Source: DAOUAE01 sp034433795 (lineage in GTDB: Bacteria > Chloroflexota > UBA6077 > FW602-bin22 > DAOUAE01). From it: a stretch of 64,000 nucleotides of DNA. The notes below the pieces were generated by a model. That model saw nothing but the letters and a program-made list of their open reading frames with translations. It had not been told where the DNA came from and made no database searches. Made by a program: the position numbers and the translations under genes. Shown piece after piece: positions 25,301 to 32,645 of the stretch (position 1 is the stretch's first letter; every line of letters begins with the position of its first letter). The stretch is taken from positions 89,440 through 153,439 of the forward strand of contig DAOUAE010000065.1 of NCBI GenBank assembly GCA_034433795.1, written 5' to 3'.

Positions 25301-26833
25301 CTGGCCCAGCTCATCTACGACCTCAAGCAGGTCAACCCCCGGGCCAGGGTCGGCGTGAAACTGGTGAGCGAGTCCGGCGTTGGCACCATCGCCGCCGGCG
25401 TGGCCAAGGCCTACGCCGACTATGTTCTTATCTCCGGTGACTCGGGGGGGACCGGTGCCTCGCCGCTGAGTTCGATCAAGAACGCCGGCTGCCCCTGGGA
25501 ACTGGGGCTGGCCGAGACCCAGCAGGTGCTGGTCCTCAACGACCTGCGCGGCCGACTGCGAGTCCGGACCGACGGCGGGCTCAAGACCGGCCGGGATGTG
25601 GTCTATGCGGCGCTGCTGGGGGCGGAGGAGTTCGGCTTCGGCACGGCGGCGCTGGTCTCCATCGGCTGCGACATGGCCCGTCAGTGCCACCTGAACACCT
25701 GTCCGACCGGGATCGCCACCCAGCGACCCGACCTGCGGGCCCGCTACGAGGGCACGCCGGAGATGCTCATCAACTATCTCACCTTCGTGGCGATGGAGGT
25801 CCGGGAGATTCTGGCCGACCTGGGCTTCCGCAGCCTGGATGAGATCATCGGCCGGACGGACCTCCTGGAGCCGGTGGAGGCGCCGCCGGGCAGCCGGGCG
25901 GCCACCCTGGACCTGCGGCCGCTCCTGGCCGATGTCGACCCCTCCGGTACCCGCCCGCGCCGCTGTGTGCAGGCGCGCAACGACCGGCCGGAGTCGGAAG
26001 AAGAGGCCCTCAACCCGCGCATCCTGGCCGACGCCCGGCCAGCGCTGGAGAACGGCACGCCGGTTCGCCTGCGCTACCAGATCCGGAACTGCCACCGGAC
26101 GGTCGGGGCCACCCTGGCTGGCGAGATCGCCCGTCGCTACGGTCTCACGGGCCTGCCCGATGGCACGATTGAAATCGAGTTCGAGGGCTCGGCCGGGCAG
26201 AGCTTCGGCGCCTTCACCATTCGGGGAATGCGTCTCATCCTGACCGGCGAGGCCAACGATTACGTCGGCAAGGGGATGGCTGGCGGTGAGATCATCATCA
26301 AGCCGCCGAAGACCGCCCGCTTCGCCAGCCATGAGAACGTGATCGTGGGCAACACGGTCCTCTACGGGGCGACCGGTGGAGCGCTGTTCGTGGCCGGCCG
26401 GGCCGGCGAGCGGTTCTGTGTGCGCAACAGCGGTGCCCTGGCGGTCGTCGAAGGGACCGGTGATCACTGCTGCGAGTACATGACCGCCGGGATGACGGTG
26501 GTCCTGGGCGAGACCGGGCGGAACTTCGGCGCCGGGATGTCCAACGGCGTCGCCTACGTGCTCGACGAGAAAGGCGTCTTCCCGCGCCGCTACAATCCGG
26601 AGATGATCTCTATCGAGCGCCTGAGCGATCCCGAGGATATCGCCCTTCTCAAGAGTGTCATCCAGCGGCACTGGGAGCTGACCGGGAGCGAGCGGGCCCG
26701 GACCATCCTGGAGAACTGGGCCCACTACGAGCCGCTCTTCTGGAAGGTGGTGCCGCACCCGCCGGTGACCACCCAGCAGTCGGGCACGGTGATGGTCGTG
26801 AGCCACGGCCGCAGCGGCCAGCCGCGCCACTGA
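22310..26833 (+). CDS. gltB: Glutamate synthase large subunit (GltB)
   Basis: 1507 residues from the ATG at 22310; GGGAG at 22300-22304 favours it over the ATG at 22298. The propeptide ends before the catalytic Cys of DACGVGFVADI (class II glutamine amidotransferase), followed by QRYSTNTFPNW. The central and FMN domains have NTGEGGEDPEWY, AQGSKPGEGGQLPGHKV and SGDSGGTGASPLSS. The 3Fe-4S cluster cysteines are in CDMARQCHLNTCPTG. The GXGXG C-terminal domain includes GMAGGEIIIKPP. It makes two glutamates from glutamine and 2-oxoglutarate. No gltD follows; a strong terminator ends the transcript. Confidence 0.97.
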   Translation: MLPTTRSLYDPAFEHDACGVGFVADILGRPSHLILARALEAVVNLTHRGAVAADARTGDGAGVLTQIPRPLFARELERLGYATTVLDDLGVGMIFLPQDPGAQERCREIVQAEVQRAGLIFLGWRPVPVDPSVLGERARATLPDIQQALVARPRGLSDEAYERRLYLVRKRIERAVAAVGIRDCYIPSFSHRTIVYKGLFVAPQLRGFYRDLADPAFTTALAVFHQRYSTNTFPNWFLAQPFRLLAHNGEINTLQGNRNWMRAREAALASPVWGEAIADLTPIVWEEGSDSASLDNVLELLRLSGRDLLHAMMMLVPEAWERMPDMDPEWRAFYEYHACLMEPWDGPAALAFSDGVVVGACLDRNGLRPSRYKVTDDGLVVVASEVGVFDLDDAHVVEKGRLGPGQMIAVDTARRVLLKNEQIKQMISRRRPYGQWVQRHLFRLSSVVGGPNGHLHPDTLPLWQRQQAFGFTNEELQLVVKTMGYEGKDPVWSMGDDAPIAVLSRKPRLVYHFLKQRFAQVTNPPIDPLREEIVMALDVYIGARRSLLEETAEHAKLVHLPSPVLRDDELEALKHLPDPAFQAAVLPAVFDRALGPEGLKAGLQALCQAAEAAVDAGKTILILTDRPIGPETVAIPMLLAVGAVHHHLIRVGKRMRADIVVETGQAWEVHHFATLIGYGASAINPYLAYQTVADLVLNQGVDGLPLERALENYRHAVEAGLLKIMSKMGISTLTSYRGAQIFEAIGLGPEVIETCFVGTPSRVGGIGLREFGEDALARHRLAFGPDPESKLPDYGFYRYRRDGEYHGYNPRIVRQLQKAARSGSYEEYKLFAQMVYEREPALFRDLLRFRRVRDPIPLDEVEPMEKIRQRFVTQAMSLGALSPEAHETISIAMNRIGCRSNTGEGGEDPEWYKPRPNGDSANNKIKQVASGRFGVTPEYLAHAEEIEIKMAQGSKPGEGGQLPGHKVTELIARLRHAVPGIQLISPPPHHDIYSIEDLAQLIYDLKQVNPRARVGVKLVSESGVGTIAAGVAKAYADYVLISGDSGGTGASPLSSIKNAGCPWELGLAETQQVLVLNDLRGRLRVRTDGGLKTGRDVVYAALLGAEEFGFGTAALVSIGCDMARQCHLNTCPTGIATQRPDLRARYEGTPEMLINYLTFVAMEVREILADLGFRSLDEIIGRTDLLEPVEAPPGSRAATLDLRPLLADVDPSGTRPRRCVQARNDRPESEEEALNPRILADARPALENGTPVRLRYQIRNCHRTVGATLAGEIARRYGLTGLPDGTIEIEFEGSAGQSFGAFTIRGMRLILTGEANDYVGKGMAGGEIIIKPPKTARFASHENVIVGNTVLYGATGGALFVAGRAGERFCVRNSGALAVVEGTGDHCCEYMTAGMTVVLGETGRNFGAGMSNGVAYVLDEKGVFPRRYNPEMISIERLSDPEDIALLKSVIQRHWELTGSERARTILENWAHYEPLFWKVVPHPPVTTQQSGTVMVVSHGRSGQPRH

Positions 26834-26855
26834 ACCGCTGGGAACCGAACGATCA

Positions 26856-26887
26856 CGCCCGCGCCTTTCGCCAGGCGCGGGCGTTTT
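26856..26887 (+). terminator. Terminator after gltB
   Basis: Perfect 11-bp arms CGCCCGCGCCT / AGGCGCGGGCG around TTCGCC, followed by TTTT, 22 bp after the gltB stop. Confidence 0.85.
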
Positions 26888-26949
26888 GCCATAAGCCGGA
26901 GATGTCGGTTGGCCGACGAGGCGTCGTGGACCGGTCGGGGCGCGCCGGC

Positions 26950-27354
26950 TCAGCGCCACCAGGAGGAGCGCCAGCCGCTCTCCCGGTAAAGGCTGGTGGA
27001 CGACCAGCGACTCTCGGCGCCCCAGGTGCTCCAGGACCAGCGGTCGGTCAGGCTCTGACGGCTGCGGCTCTCGCTTCCACTCCAGCCGAAGCTGCCCCAG
27101 GTGTTCCAGCCGGTGGTTTCGGGATAGCGCCGGGTCCCGTACCGCCCGGTGTAGGGGTTGTAGTTGCCCCAGTAACTGTAGTTATCGTAGACCGTGTCGT
27201 TGGGCCGTGTCCGGTAGTGCGGGGCGACGTAGGTGCCGTCGCGGCGAACGTACCCCTGCACGTAGAGGTCATCCCCCCACCAGGCGCTGGCGGTGGCGGT
27301 CAGTCCGATGGTCAGCCCGGTCAGAAGAACCAGCCCCAGGAAAAGACGCCGCAT
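26950..27354 (-). CDS. Exported Tyr/Trp/Ser-rich small protein
   Basis: 134 residues from the ATG at 27354, preceded by GAGGAGG; the upstream in-frame stretch has no signal for initiation. Signal peptide: LFLGLVLLTGLTIGLTATASA. Then VQGYVRRDGTYVAPHYRTRP and YWGNYNPYTGRYGTRRYP, the layout of a small widespread exported family whose members read GYxRxDGTYVxPHYRxxPD...NPYTG. The C-terminal third is unusually rich in Ser, Trp and Arg. Function unknown; possibly a cell-envelope protein. Confidence 0.75.
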   Translation of the reverse strand: MRRLFLGLVLLTGLTIGLTATASAWWGDDLYVQGYVRRDGTYVAPHYRTRPNDTVYDNYSYWGNYNPYTGRYGTRRYPETTGWNTWGSFGWSGSESRSRQSLTDRWSWSTWGAESRWSSTSLYRESGWRSSWWR

Positions 27355-27479
27355 CACTACCTCCTCGCGCATAGCGGTATCGCCGCTCCCCCTGCACGGG
27401 CTGCAGGGGACGGATCTCACTGATCACTTCCCCGATCGTCGCCCCAGTGCGACGGGCATCGACGGGGAATGGAGCGGCG

Positions 27480-28718
27480 TCAGAACATCCCGGCCCGAGC
27501 GCTGAGCGCCGCCTGATAGACCGCCCGGTACTCCTGGGCGATGTGATCCCAGGTCCAGCGCTCCAGGACCAGCCGGCGGGCGGTGGCGCCCAGTTGCCGC
27601 CGCCGGTCGGGGTCGGCCAGGACCTCCACCAGCGCCCGGGCCAGGGCCGGAGCCTCGCCCTCCGGCACCAGCCGGCCGTTCTCACCATCGTGGACGACGA
27701 GCGGGAGCCCGCTCACCCGGCTGGCCACCACCGGCAGCCCGCAGGCCAGTGCTTCCAGAACCACCGTCGGCAGCCCGTCGACGTTGCCAGCCGCATCGTG
27801 GACGCTGGGCATGGCCAGGACGTCGGCGGCCTGGAGATAGCGCGGCACCTCTGGCCAGGGCACGGCCCCTCGAAGGAGCAGGCGGTCGTCCACACCGAGA
27901 CGGGCGGCCAGCCGGACCAGCGCCGACCGCTCCGGGCCCTCGCCCAGGATCAGCAACCTGACGGTGGGCAGAGTGGCGGCCACCAGCGGCAGGGCCGCCA
28001 CCAGGTGGTGAAAGCCCTTCTTGGGCACCAGCCGGCCGATGGCGATGACGAAGAGAGCCGTGGGCTCCAGACCCAGCGCCGCGCGGAGACGGGCCCGTTC
28101 GTCCGGCGAGACCGGGTGGAAGCGCTCGGGGTCGACGCCGTGGGGGATGACCGTCAGGCGCTCCTTCGGGGCCCCGAGGCGGCGGGCCCGATCGGCCAGT
28201 TCGGGGCTGCAGGCGATGACTGTCCGGGCCTGTCGGCAGCACCAGCCAGCCAGGGCCCGAAAGAGCGGGTTCCAGCCGGCGACAAAGACGTCTGAGCCGT
28301 GCAGGCTGATGACCAGCGGCCGGCCGGTGATCCGGGCGGCCAGAGCCGCCGCCGGACCGTTGGGGAGGACCCAGTGGGCGTGGATGAGATCGAGCGGTTG
28401 GGAGCGGTGGAGCCGGAGCAGGGCCCGCAGGGCGGCGGTCAGGTAGAGTGGAATCAGCACATAGGCGCGGGGGTCGAGCTGCTGGTCGCGGTGGAGCGCC
28501 CGGGCGTGGCCCATGATCGCCCAGGCCGGAAAGGGGGCGTAGGCGAAGCGGTCACAGCGCACCGGTCCGGGCAGCGGCCGGGCCGCCGGATCGGCGGGGG
28601 CGACGACGCTGACGGTCAGCCCCTGCCTGGCCAGGGCCTCGGCCAGCGAGCGGACGAACGGTGCGGCAGTATCGGCCGCGTGCCGTGGGTAGGAAGAGGT
28701 CAGCATCGCCAGGTGCAC
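27480..28718 (-). CDS. GT4-family glycosyltransferase
   Basis: 412 residues. N-terminal MLTSSYPRHAADTAAPFVRS, then LDLIHAHWVLPNG and LVISLHGSDVFV. The C-terminal nucleotide-sugar domain has LFVIAIGRLVPKKGFHHLVA, LLILGEGPERSAL and the acidic motif PTVVLEALACGLPVVASRVS. These are the hallmarks of retaining GT-B transferases (Glycos_transf_4 plus Glycos_transf_1). It is 8 bp downstream of the GT2 gene on the same strand and back to back with the Wzm/Wzt exporter, so it likely builds a surface polysaccharide. The sugar is not readable. Confidence 0.93.
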   Translation of the reverse strand: MHLAMLTSSYPRHAADTAAPFVRSLAEALARQGLTVSVVAPADPAARPLPGPVRCDRFAYAPFPAWAIMGHARALHRDQQLDPRAYVLIPLYLTAALRALLRLHRSQPLDLIHAHWVLPNGPAAALAARITGRPLVISLHGSDVFVAGWNPLFRALAGWCCRQARTVIACSPELADRARRLGAPKERLTVIPHGVDPERFHPVSPDERARLRAALGLEPTALFVIAIGRLVPKKGFHHLVAALPLVAATLPTVRLLILGEGPERSALVRLAARLGVDDRLLLRGAVPWPEVPRYLQAADVLAMPSVHDAAGNVDGLPTVVLEALACGLPVVASRVSGLPLVVHDGENGRLVPEGEAPALARALVEVLADPDRRRQLGATARRLVLERWTWDHIAQEYRAVYQAALSARAGMF

Positions 28719-28726
28719 GGCAGAGG

Positions 28727-29404
28727 TCAGTCCACGAAGCGATACTTGAGGAGGGTGAGGACGGCCGGCAGGCCGTCGAGCCAGCTGATCTTCTTGCCGG
28801 CCTCGGCATCACGGGCGGCGTAGGAGATAGGCACCTCGAGGATGCGGTAGCCACGACGCAGGAGTTTGGCGGTGATCTCGGGCTCGACGTCGAAGCGGCG
28901 AGCCTGCAAATTGAGCTGGCGCAGGACCTGGGTCGGCATGAGTTTGTAGCAGGTCTCCATATCGGTGAGGCTGGTGCCGTAGAGCAGGTTGGTCAGGAGG
29001 GTGAGGAAGCGGTTGCCCAGCCACTGGCTGAAGCGCATTCGTCGGGGGCGCCCCAGGAAGCGCGAGCCGTAGACCACCTGGGCGCGTCCCTGCTGGACCG
29101 GGGCCAGGAGACGCGGGTAGTCGGCGGGGTCGTACTCGAGATCGGCGTCCTGAATGATGACCCAGTCGCCGGTGACGTAAGCCAGGGCTGTCTGGATGGC
29201 GGCGCCTTTCCCCCGGTTGACCGGGTGGTAGACGACGTGCAGGCCGGGCCAGGCCAGTGTCCGGAGCAGGTCGCGGGTGCCGTCGGTCGAGCAGTCGTCG
29301 ACGACCACGATCTCGGAGACGACCGGCACCTGGCGGACGCGTTCCAGAACGGTCAGGACGGTTTCAGATTCGTTATAGACCGGGACGATGACCGAAAGGC
29401 GCAC
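28727..29404 (-). CDS. GT2-family glycosyltransferase, dolichol-phosphate mannosyltransferase-like
   Basis: 225 residues from the GTG at 29404, preceded by GGGGAG; the long upstream open frame overlaps divergent wzm and is a shadow. GT-A motifs: LSVIVPVYNESETVLTVLER, EIVVVDDCSTDGTRDLL, HPVNRGKGAAIQTALAYVTG, the DxD region IIQDADLEYDP, and VVYGSRFLG with DMETCYKLM. DPM1-type enzymes move a sugar from a nucleotide donor to polyprenyl phosphate. No C-terminal membrane anchor. Operon with the GT4 gene downstream. The product could feed the GT39-type enzymes encoded further right (inference). Confidence 0.92.
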   Translation of the reverse strand: MRLSVIVPVYNESETVLTVLERVRQVPVVSEIVVVDDCSTDGTRDLLRTLAWPGLHVVYHPVNRGKGAAIQTALAYVTGDWVIIQDADLEYDPADYPRLLAPVQQGRAQVVYGSRFLGRPRRMRFSQWLGNRFLTLLTNLLYGTSLTDMETCYKLMPTQVLRQLNLQARRFDVEPEITAKLLRRGYRILEVPISYAARDAEAGKKISWLDGLPAVLTLLKYRFVD

Positions 29405-29527
29405 GACTCTCCCCTGCGCGCTCCGGGCCGGATTATACCCACTCTGGCCCGCGAAGGGAAGGGTCAGGCTCTCTGTCTCTCCATACTCAAGAGGCCAGCG
29501 GGAGGTCGTTAGGGACCTGATGCGCCC

Positions 29528-29556
29528 TTGCCGTCGCCTGGTGGTTCGTGTATATA
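29528..29556 (+). promoter_or_regulatory. Promoter of the polysaccharide export genes
   Basis: TTGCCG (29528-29533), 17-nt spacer, TATATA (29551-29556), about 30 bp before the wzm start. Confidence 0.6.
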
Positions 29557-29587
29557 TGCCCTGCGTGCAGGCGGGGGCTGACCGACC

Positions 29588-30424
29588 ATGACGACCGCTC
29601 TTCAGCGTATCACCGTCGCTCGCCCGGCCGGGCTGCGGGATCTGCCGGGGCAGGTTCGGCAGTTGCTGGCCTGGCGTGGGCTGCTGCTGGCGCTGGTGGC
29701 GCGCGACCTCAAGGCCCGCTATAAGCACTCGGTCATTGGCTTCTTCTGGTCGTTGCTCAATCCTCTTCTGATGATGACGATCTTCACCATCGTCTTCCAG
29801 GTCCTCTGGGCCAACAACACCATCCCCCTCTACCCGCTCTTCGTGCTGACCGGGCTCCTGCCCTGGAACTGGTGCGCCGGGGCGATCACGGCCGGTGTCG
29901 GCAGCATCGTCCACAACGGCCATCTGATTACCAAGGTGGCCTTCCCTCGCGAGGTGCTGCCGCTGGCTGTGGTGATCGCCCACGGCGTGAACTTTCTCCT
30001 GGCTCTGATCCCGCTTTTCGCTCTGCTGGTCCTTTTCGGCGCCCCGTTCACCCCGGCGCTGCTTCTGCTGCCGGGCGTGGTGCTGGTGCAGGGGCTCTTT
30101 CTGGGGGGGCTGGTGCTCTTTCTGGCTGCGCTCAACGTTTTCTTCCGGGATACAGCGGTTATCGTCGAGGTGCTGTTGCTCGGCTGGTTCTTTCTGACGC
30201 CGGTCTTCTACCGGGTTGAAGATCTGACCCGGACGGCGGCCCGGGTGCTCTACATCGTCAATCCCATGGCCTCGCTCCTGGCCTGCTACCGACAGATCTT
30301 CCTGCACGGGGTTGTCCCGGCGCCCGATTTTCTGGCCCGCACTGCGGTCGAGTGCGGGCTGATCTTTCTGGGGGGCTATCTCTTTTTCCTGCGGCTGGCT
30401 CCCCGTTTCGCCGAGGAGGTCTGA
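29588..30424 (+). CDS. ABC-2 type polysaccharide export permease (Wzm-like)
   Basis: 278 residues. The N-terminal cytoplasmic segment has LVARDLKARYKHSVIGFFWS and LLNPLLMMTIFTIVFQVLWA, typical of O-antigen/teichoic-acid ABC-2 permeases. About six membrane helices follow, with AFPREVLPLAVVIAHGVNFL and the late NPMASLLACYRQIFLHG. The TGA overlaps the ATG of the ATPase gene (TGATG), so the pair is translationally coupled. It exports a lipid-linked polysaccharide across the cytoplasmic membrane. Confidence 0.94.
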   Translation: MTTALQRITVARPAGLRDLPGQVRQLLAWRGLLLALVARDLKARYKHSVIGFFWSLLNPLLMMTIFTIVFQVLWANNTIPLYPLFVLTGLLPWNWCAGAITAGVGSIVHNGHLITKVAFPREVLPLAVVIAHGVNFLLALIPLFALLVLFGAPFTPALLLLPGVVLVQGLFLGGLVLFLAALNVFFRDTAVIVEVLLLGWFFLTPVFYRVEDLTRTAARVLYIVNPMASLLACYRQIFLHGVVPAPDFLARTAVECGLIFLGGYLFFLRLAPRFAEEV

Positions 30425-31677
30425 TGCCGGTCGTCGTCTGCGAGCGGGTCAGCAAGCGCTTCTGGCTGGCCCACGACCGTCCGCGCTCGTTCCAGGAGCT
30501 GGTCATCGGCTTCTGGCGACGGTCGCGGGGTGGGGAGGACCTCTGGGCCCTGCGGGAGGTCACCTTCAGCGTCGAGGCTGGTGAGGTTTTCGGGGTGATC
30601 GGCGCCAACGGCTCGGGCAAGAGCACGCTCCTCAAGATCATCGCCGGCATCCTGGCGCCGACCGCTGGCCAGGTGCTGGTGCGCGGACGGCTGGCGGCCC
30701 TCCTGGAACTGGGGGCGGGATTCCATCCCGATCTGACCGGGCGGGAGAACATCTTTCTGAACGGCGCCCTGCTCGGTTTCTCGCGCGCCGAGATCGCCCG
30801 CCGGTTCGAGGAGATCGTGGCCTTCGCCGAACTGGAGCGGTTTGTCGACACCCCGCTCAAGCACTATTCATCGGGGATGCAGGTCCGCCTGGGATTCGCC
30901 ATCGCCGTGAGCAGCGATCCGGAGGTGCTGCTGGCCGACGAGGTCCTGGCGGTGGGGGACGAGCGTTTCCAGCGGAAGTGCCTGGAGCGCATCGCCCACC
31001 TGGTCCGCCAGGGCGGAGCGGTGATCCTGGTCTCACACAACCTGGATCTGGTGCGCAGCCTCTGCGGCCGGGCTCTGTGGCTGGAACGAGGGGAGGTACG
31101 GGCGCTGGGGGCGGCGGCCGAGGTGGTTGACCAGTACCAGGCGGCGGTCGGTGCCCCGTCCCTGGCCGGGCGCGGATTGGCCAGCGGTATCGGCCAGCGC
31201 TGGGGCTCTCGTGAGGTGGAGATCACGCGGGTCGACCTGGTCGACCGCTCCGGCCAGCCCCGCACGGTGTTCTGGACCGGCGAGCCGTTCGCCGTCCGGA
31301 TCTGGTACCAGGCCCATCGGTCGGTCGCCCGACCGGTCTTCGGGATCGCCATCCACGCCGGCGAGGGGATGGTGCTGACCGGGCCGAACACGCGCCTGGC
31401 CAATCGGCCGATCCCGGTGGTGGAAGGGCCTGGTCTGGTGGAGTACCGGGTGGAGGCGCTCAACCTGCTGCGCGGGCTCTACTATCTGACGGTCGCCGTC
31501 TACGATGAGTACCTGATCCACGCCTACGACCATCACGACCGCCTGTACGCTTTTCGGGTCGAGCAGCCGCCCGCGATCTCCGACCGGTTTGGCTGCCTCT
31601 ATTTGCCGGCCGACTGGTCCCATCATCCCGGCCGCCGGCCGGCGGAGGTCCCGGTGCCGCTGCGGGCGGAGACGTAG
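30424..31677 (+). CDS. Polysaccharide export ATPase (Wzt-like) with C-terminal carbohydrate-binding-type domain
   Basis: 417 residues from the ATG at 30424. The ABC domain (about residues 1-240) has Walker A VIGANGSGKSTLLKIIAG, signature YSSGMQVRLGFAIAVSSDP, and LLADEVLAVGD. Residues about 265-415 are a beta-rich Wzt C-terminal domain (VFGIAIHAGEGMVLTGPNTR, LNLLRGLYYLTVAVYDEYLI). In characterised Wzt proteins that domain reads the capped end of the glycan chain. A chain-terminating methyltransferase would fit this; a methyltransferase gene follows. Confidence 0.93.
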   Translation: MPVVVCERVSKRFWLAHDRPRSFQELVIGFWRRSRGGEDLWALREVTFSVEAGEVFGVIGANGSGKSTLLKIIAGILAPTAGQVLVRGRLAALLELGAGFHPDLTGRENIFLNGALLGFSRAEIARRFEEIVAFAELERFVDTPLKHYSSGMQVRLGFAIAVSSDPEVLLADEVLAVGDERFQRKCLERIAHLVRQGGAVILVSHNLDLVRSLCGRALWLERGEVRALGAAAEVVDQYQAAVGAPSLAGRGLASGIGQRWGSREVEITRVDLVDRSGQPRTVFWTGEPFAVRIWYQAHRSVARPVFGIAIHAGEGMVLTGPNTRLANRPIPVVEGPGLVEYRVEALNLLRGLYYLTVAVYDEYLIHAYDHHDRLYAFRVEQPPAISDRFGCLYLPADWSHHPGRRPAEVPVPLRAET

Positions 31678-31803
31678 CCCGCCGACCTGGCGTCACGACG
31701 GGAGGGCGTCTCGCGCTGGCGGTGGTACGGCTCCCGGCGCGCGACAGTCGGTGCCGTCGGCCTGGCGTCCGGGGCGGTGGTCGTCGTGCGGATCGGAGGG
31801 GCG

Positions 31804-32628
31804 ATGGAGGCTGGTAAGCTGTACGATGCTCACTACTTCCGCCACGGCTGTGGACGCCCCTACCAGCGCGACGCCGAGTGGCTGCAGTTCTTCGACCGCA
31901 TAGCGGAGCGGATCATCCAGACCATCGCTCCGCGGACGGTCCTGGACGTGGGCTGCGCGATGGGGTTTCTGGTTGAGGCTCTGCGGCGGCGTGGCGTGGA
32001 GGCGTACGGTCTGGACATCTCCGAATACGCCATCTCGCAGGTGCACCCGGACATTCGCCCCTACTGTTGGGTGGGCTCGGCCACCGAGCCTTTGCCGCAG
32101 CGCTACGATCTCATCGTCTGCCTGGAGGTGCTCGAGCATCTGCCGCCGGCGGAGACAGAACAGGCGGTGGCCAACCTCTGTCACCATACCGACGACCTTC
32201 TTTTCTCCTCCACCCCGCTGGACTACCAGGAGCCGACTCATTTCAATGTCCAGCCCCCGGAGTACTGGACGGAGCTTTTCGCCCGCTACGGCTTCATCCG
32301 CGACGTCGCCTACGACACCACGTGGTTGACCCCCTGGGCCCGGCGTTTCCGCCGGACGCGAGAGCCGCTGTCCCGCCTGGTGGCGGCCTACGAGGCCCGT
32401 CTGTGGCGTCTGGAGGCGGAGAACTGGGCCCTGCGGTCGGCGTTGCTGCAGAATCGTGAGGCCATGGCCCGGCTGGAGGGCGAGAACCAGGCCCTGCAGA
32501 CCGAGGTGGTGCAGCTCCGGGCGCAGATGCAGGCGTTGAGGCGCTCTCTGACCTGGCGGGCGACCGAGCCGATTCGCCGTGTGTGGGCGGTCGTGCGCCG
32601 GCCGGGACAGGGTCGAGGTACCGGGTAA
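31804..32628 (+). CDS. SAM-dependent methyltransferase with C-terminal coiled coil
   Basis: 274 residues from the ATG at 31804 (GGAGGGG just upstream). Methyltransferase core: TVLDVGCAMGFLVEALRRRG (SAM motif I), GLDISEYAISQV, YDLIVCLEVLEHLPPAE and the EPTHFNVQPPEYW loop. Residues about 195-260 are a coiled coil (AYEARLWRLEAENWALRSAL, ARLEGENQALQTEVVQLRAQ). Inference: modifies, and perhaps measures or caps, the exported glycan before Wzt recognition, by analogy with WbdD-type chain-length control. No kinase domain is present. Confidence 0.85.
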   Translation: MEAGKLYDAHYFRHGCGRPYQRDAEWLQFFDRIAERIIQTIAPRTVLDVGCAMGFLVEALRRRGVEAYGLDISEYAISQVHPDIRPYCWVGSATEPLPQRYDLIVCLEVLEHLPPAETEQAVANLCHHTDDLLFSSTPLDYQEPTHFNVQPPEYWTELFARYGFIRDVAYDTTWLTPWARRFRRTREPLSRLVAAYEARLWRLEAENWALRSALLQNREAMARLEGENQALQTEVVQLRAQMQALRRSLTWRATEPIRRVWAVVRRPGQGRGTG

Positions 32629-32645
32629 ACACTGGGGCGGTGTCT

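Noticed and set aside
21779..26959. Two long minus-strand open frames opposite gltB (891 and 817 codons)
   Set aside because: gltB is unmistakable on the plus strand; the antisense frames show no motifs.
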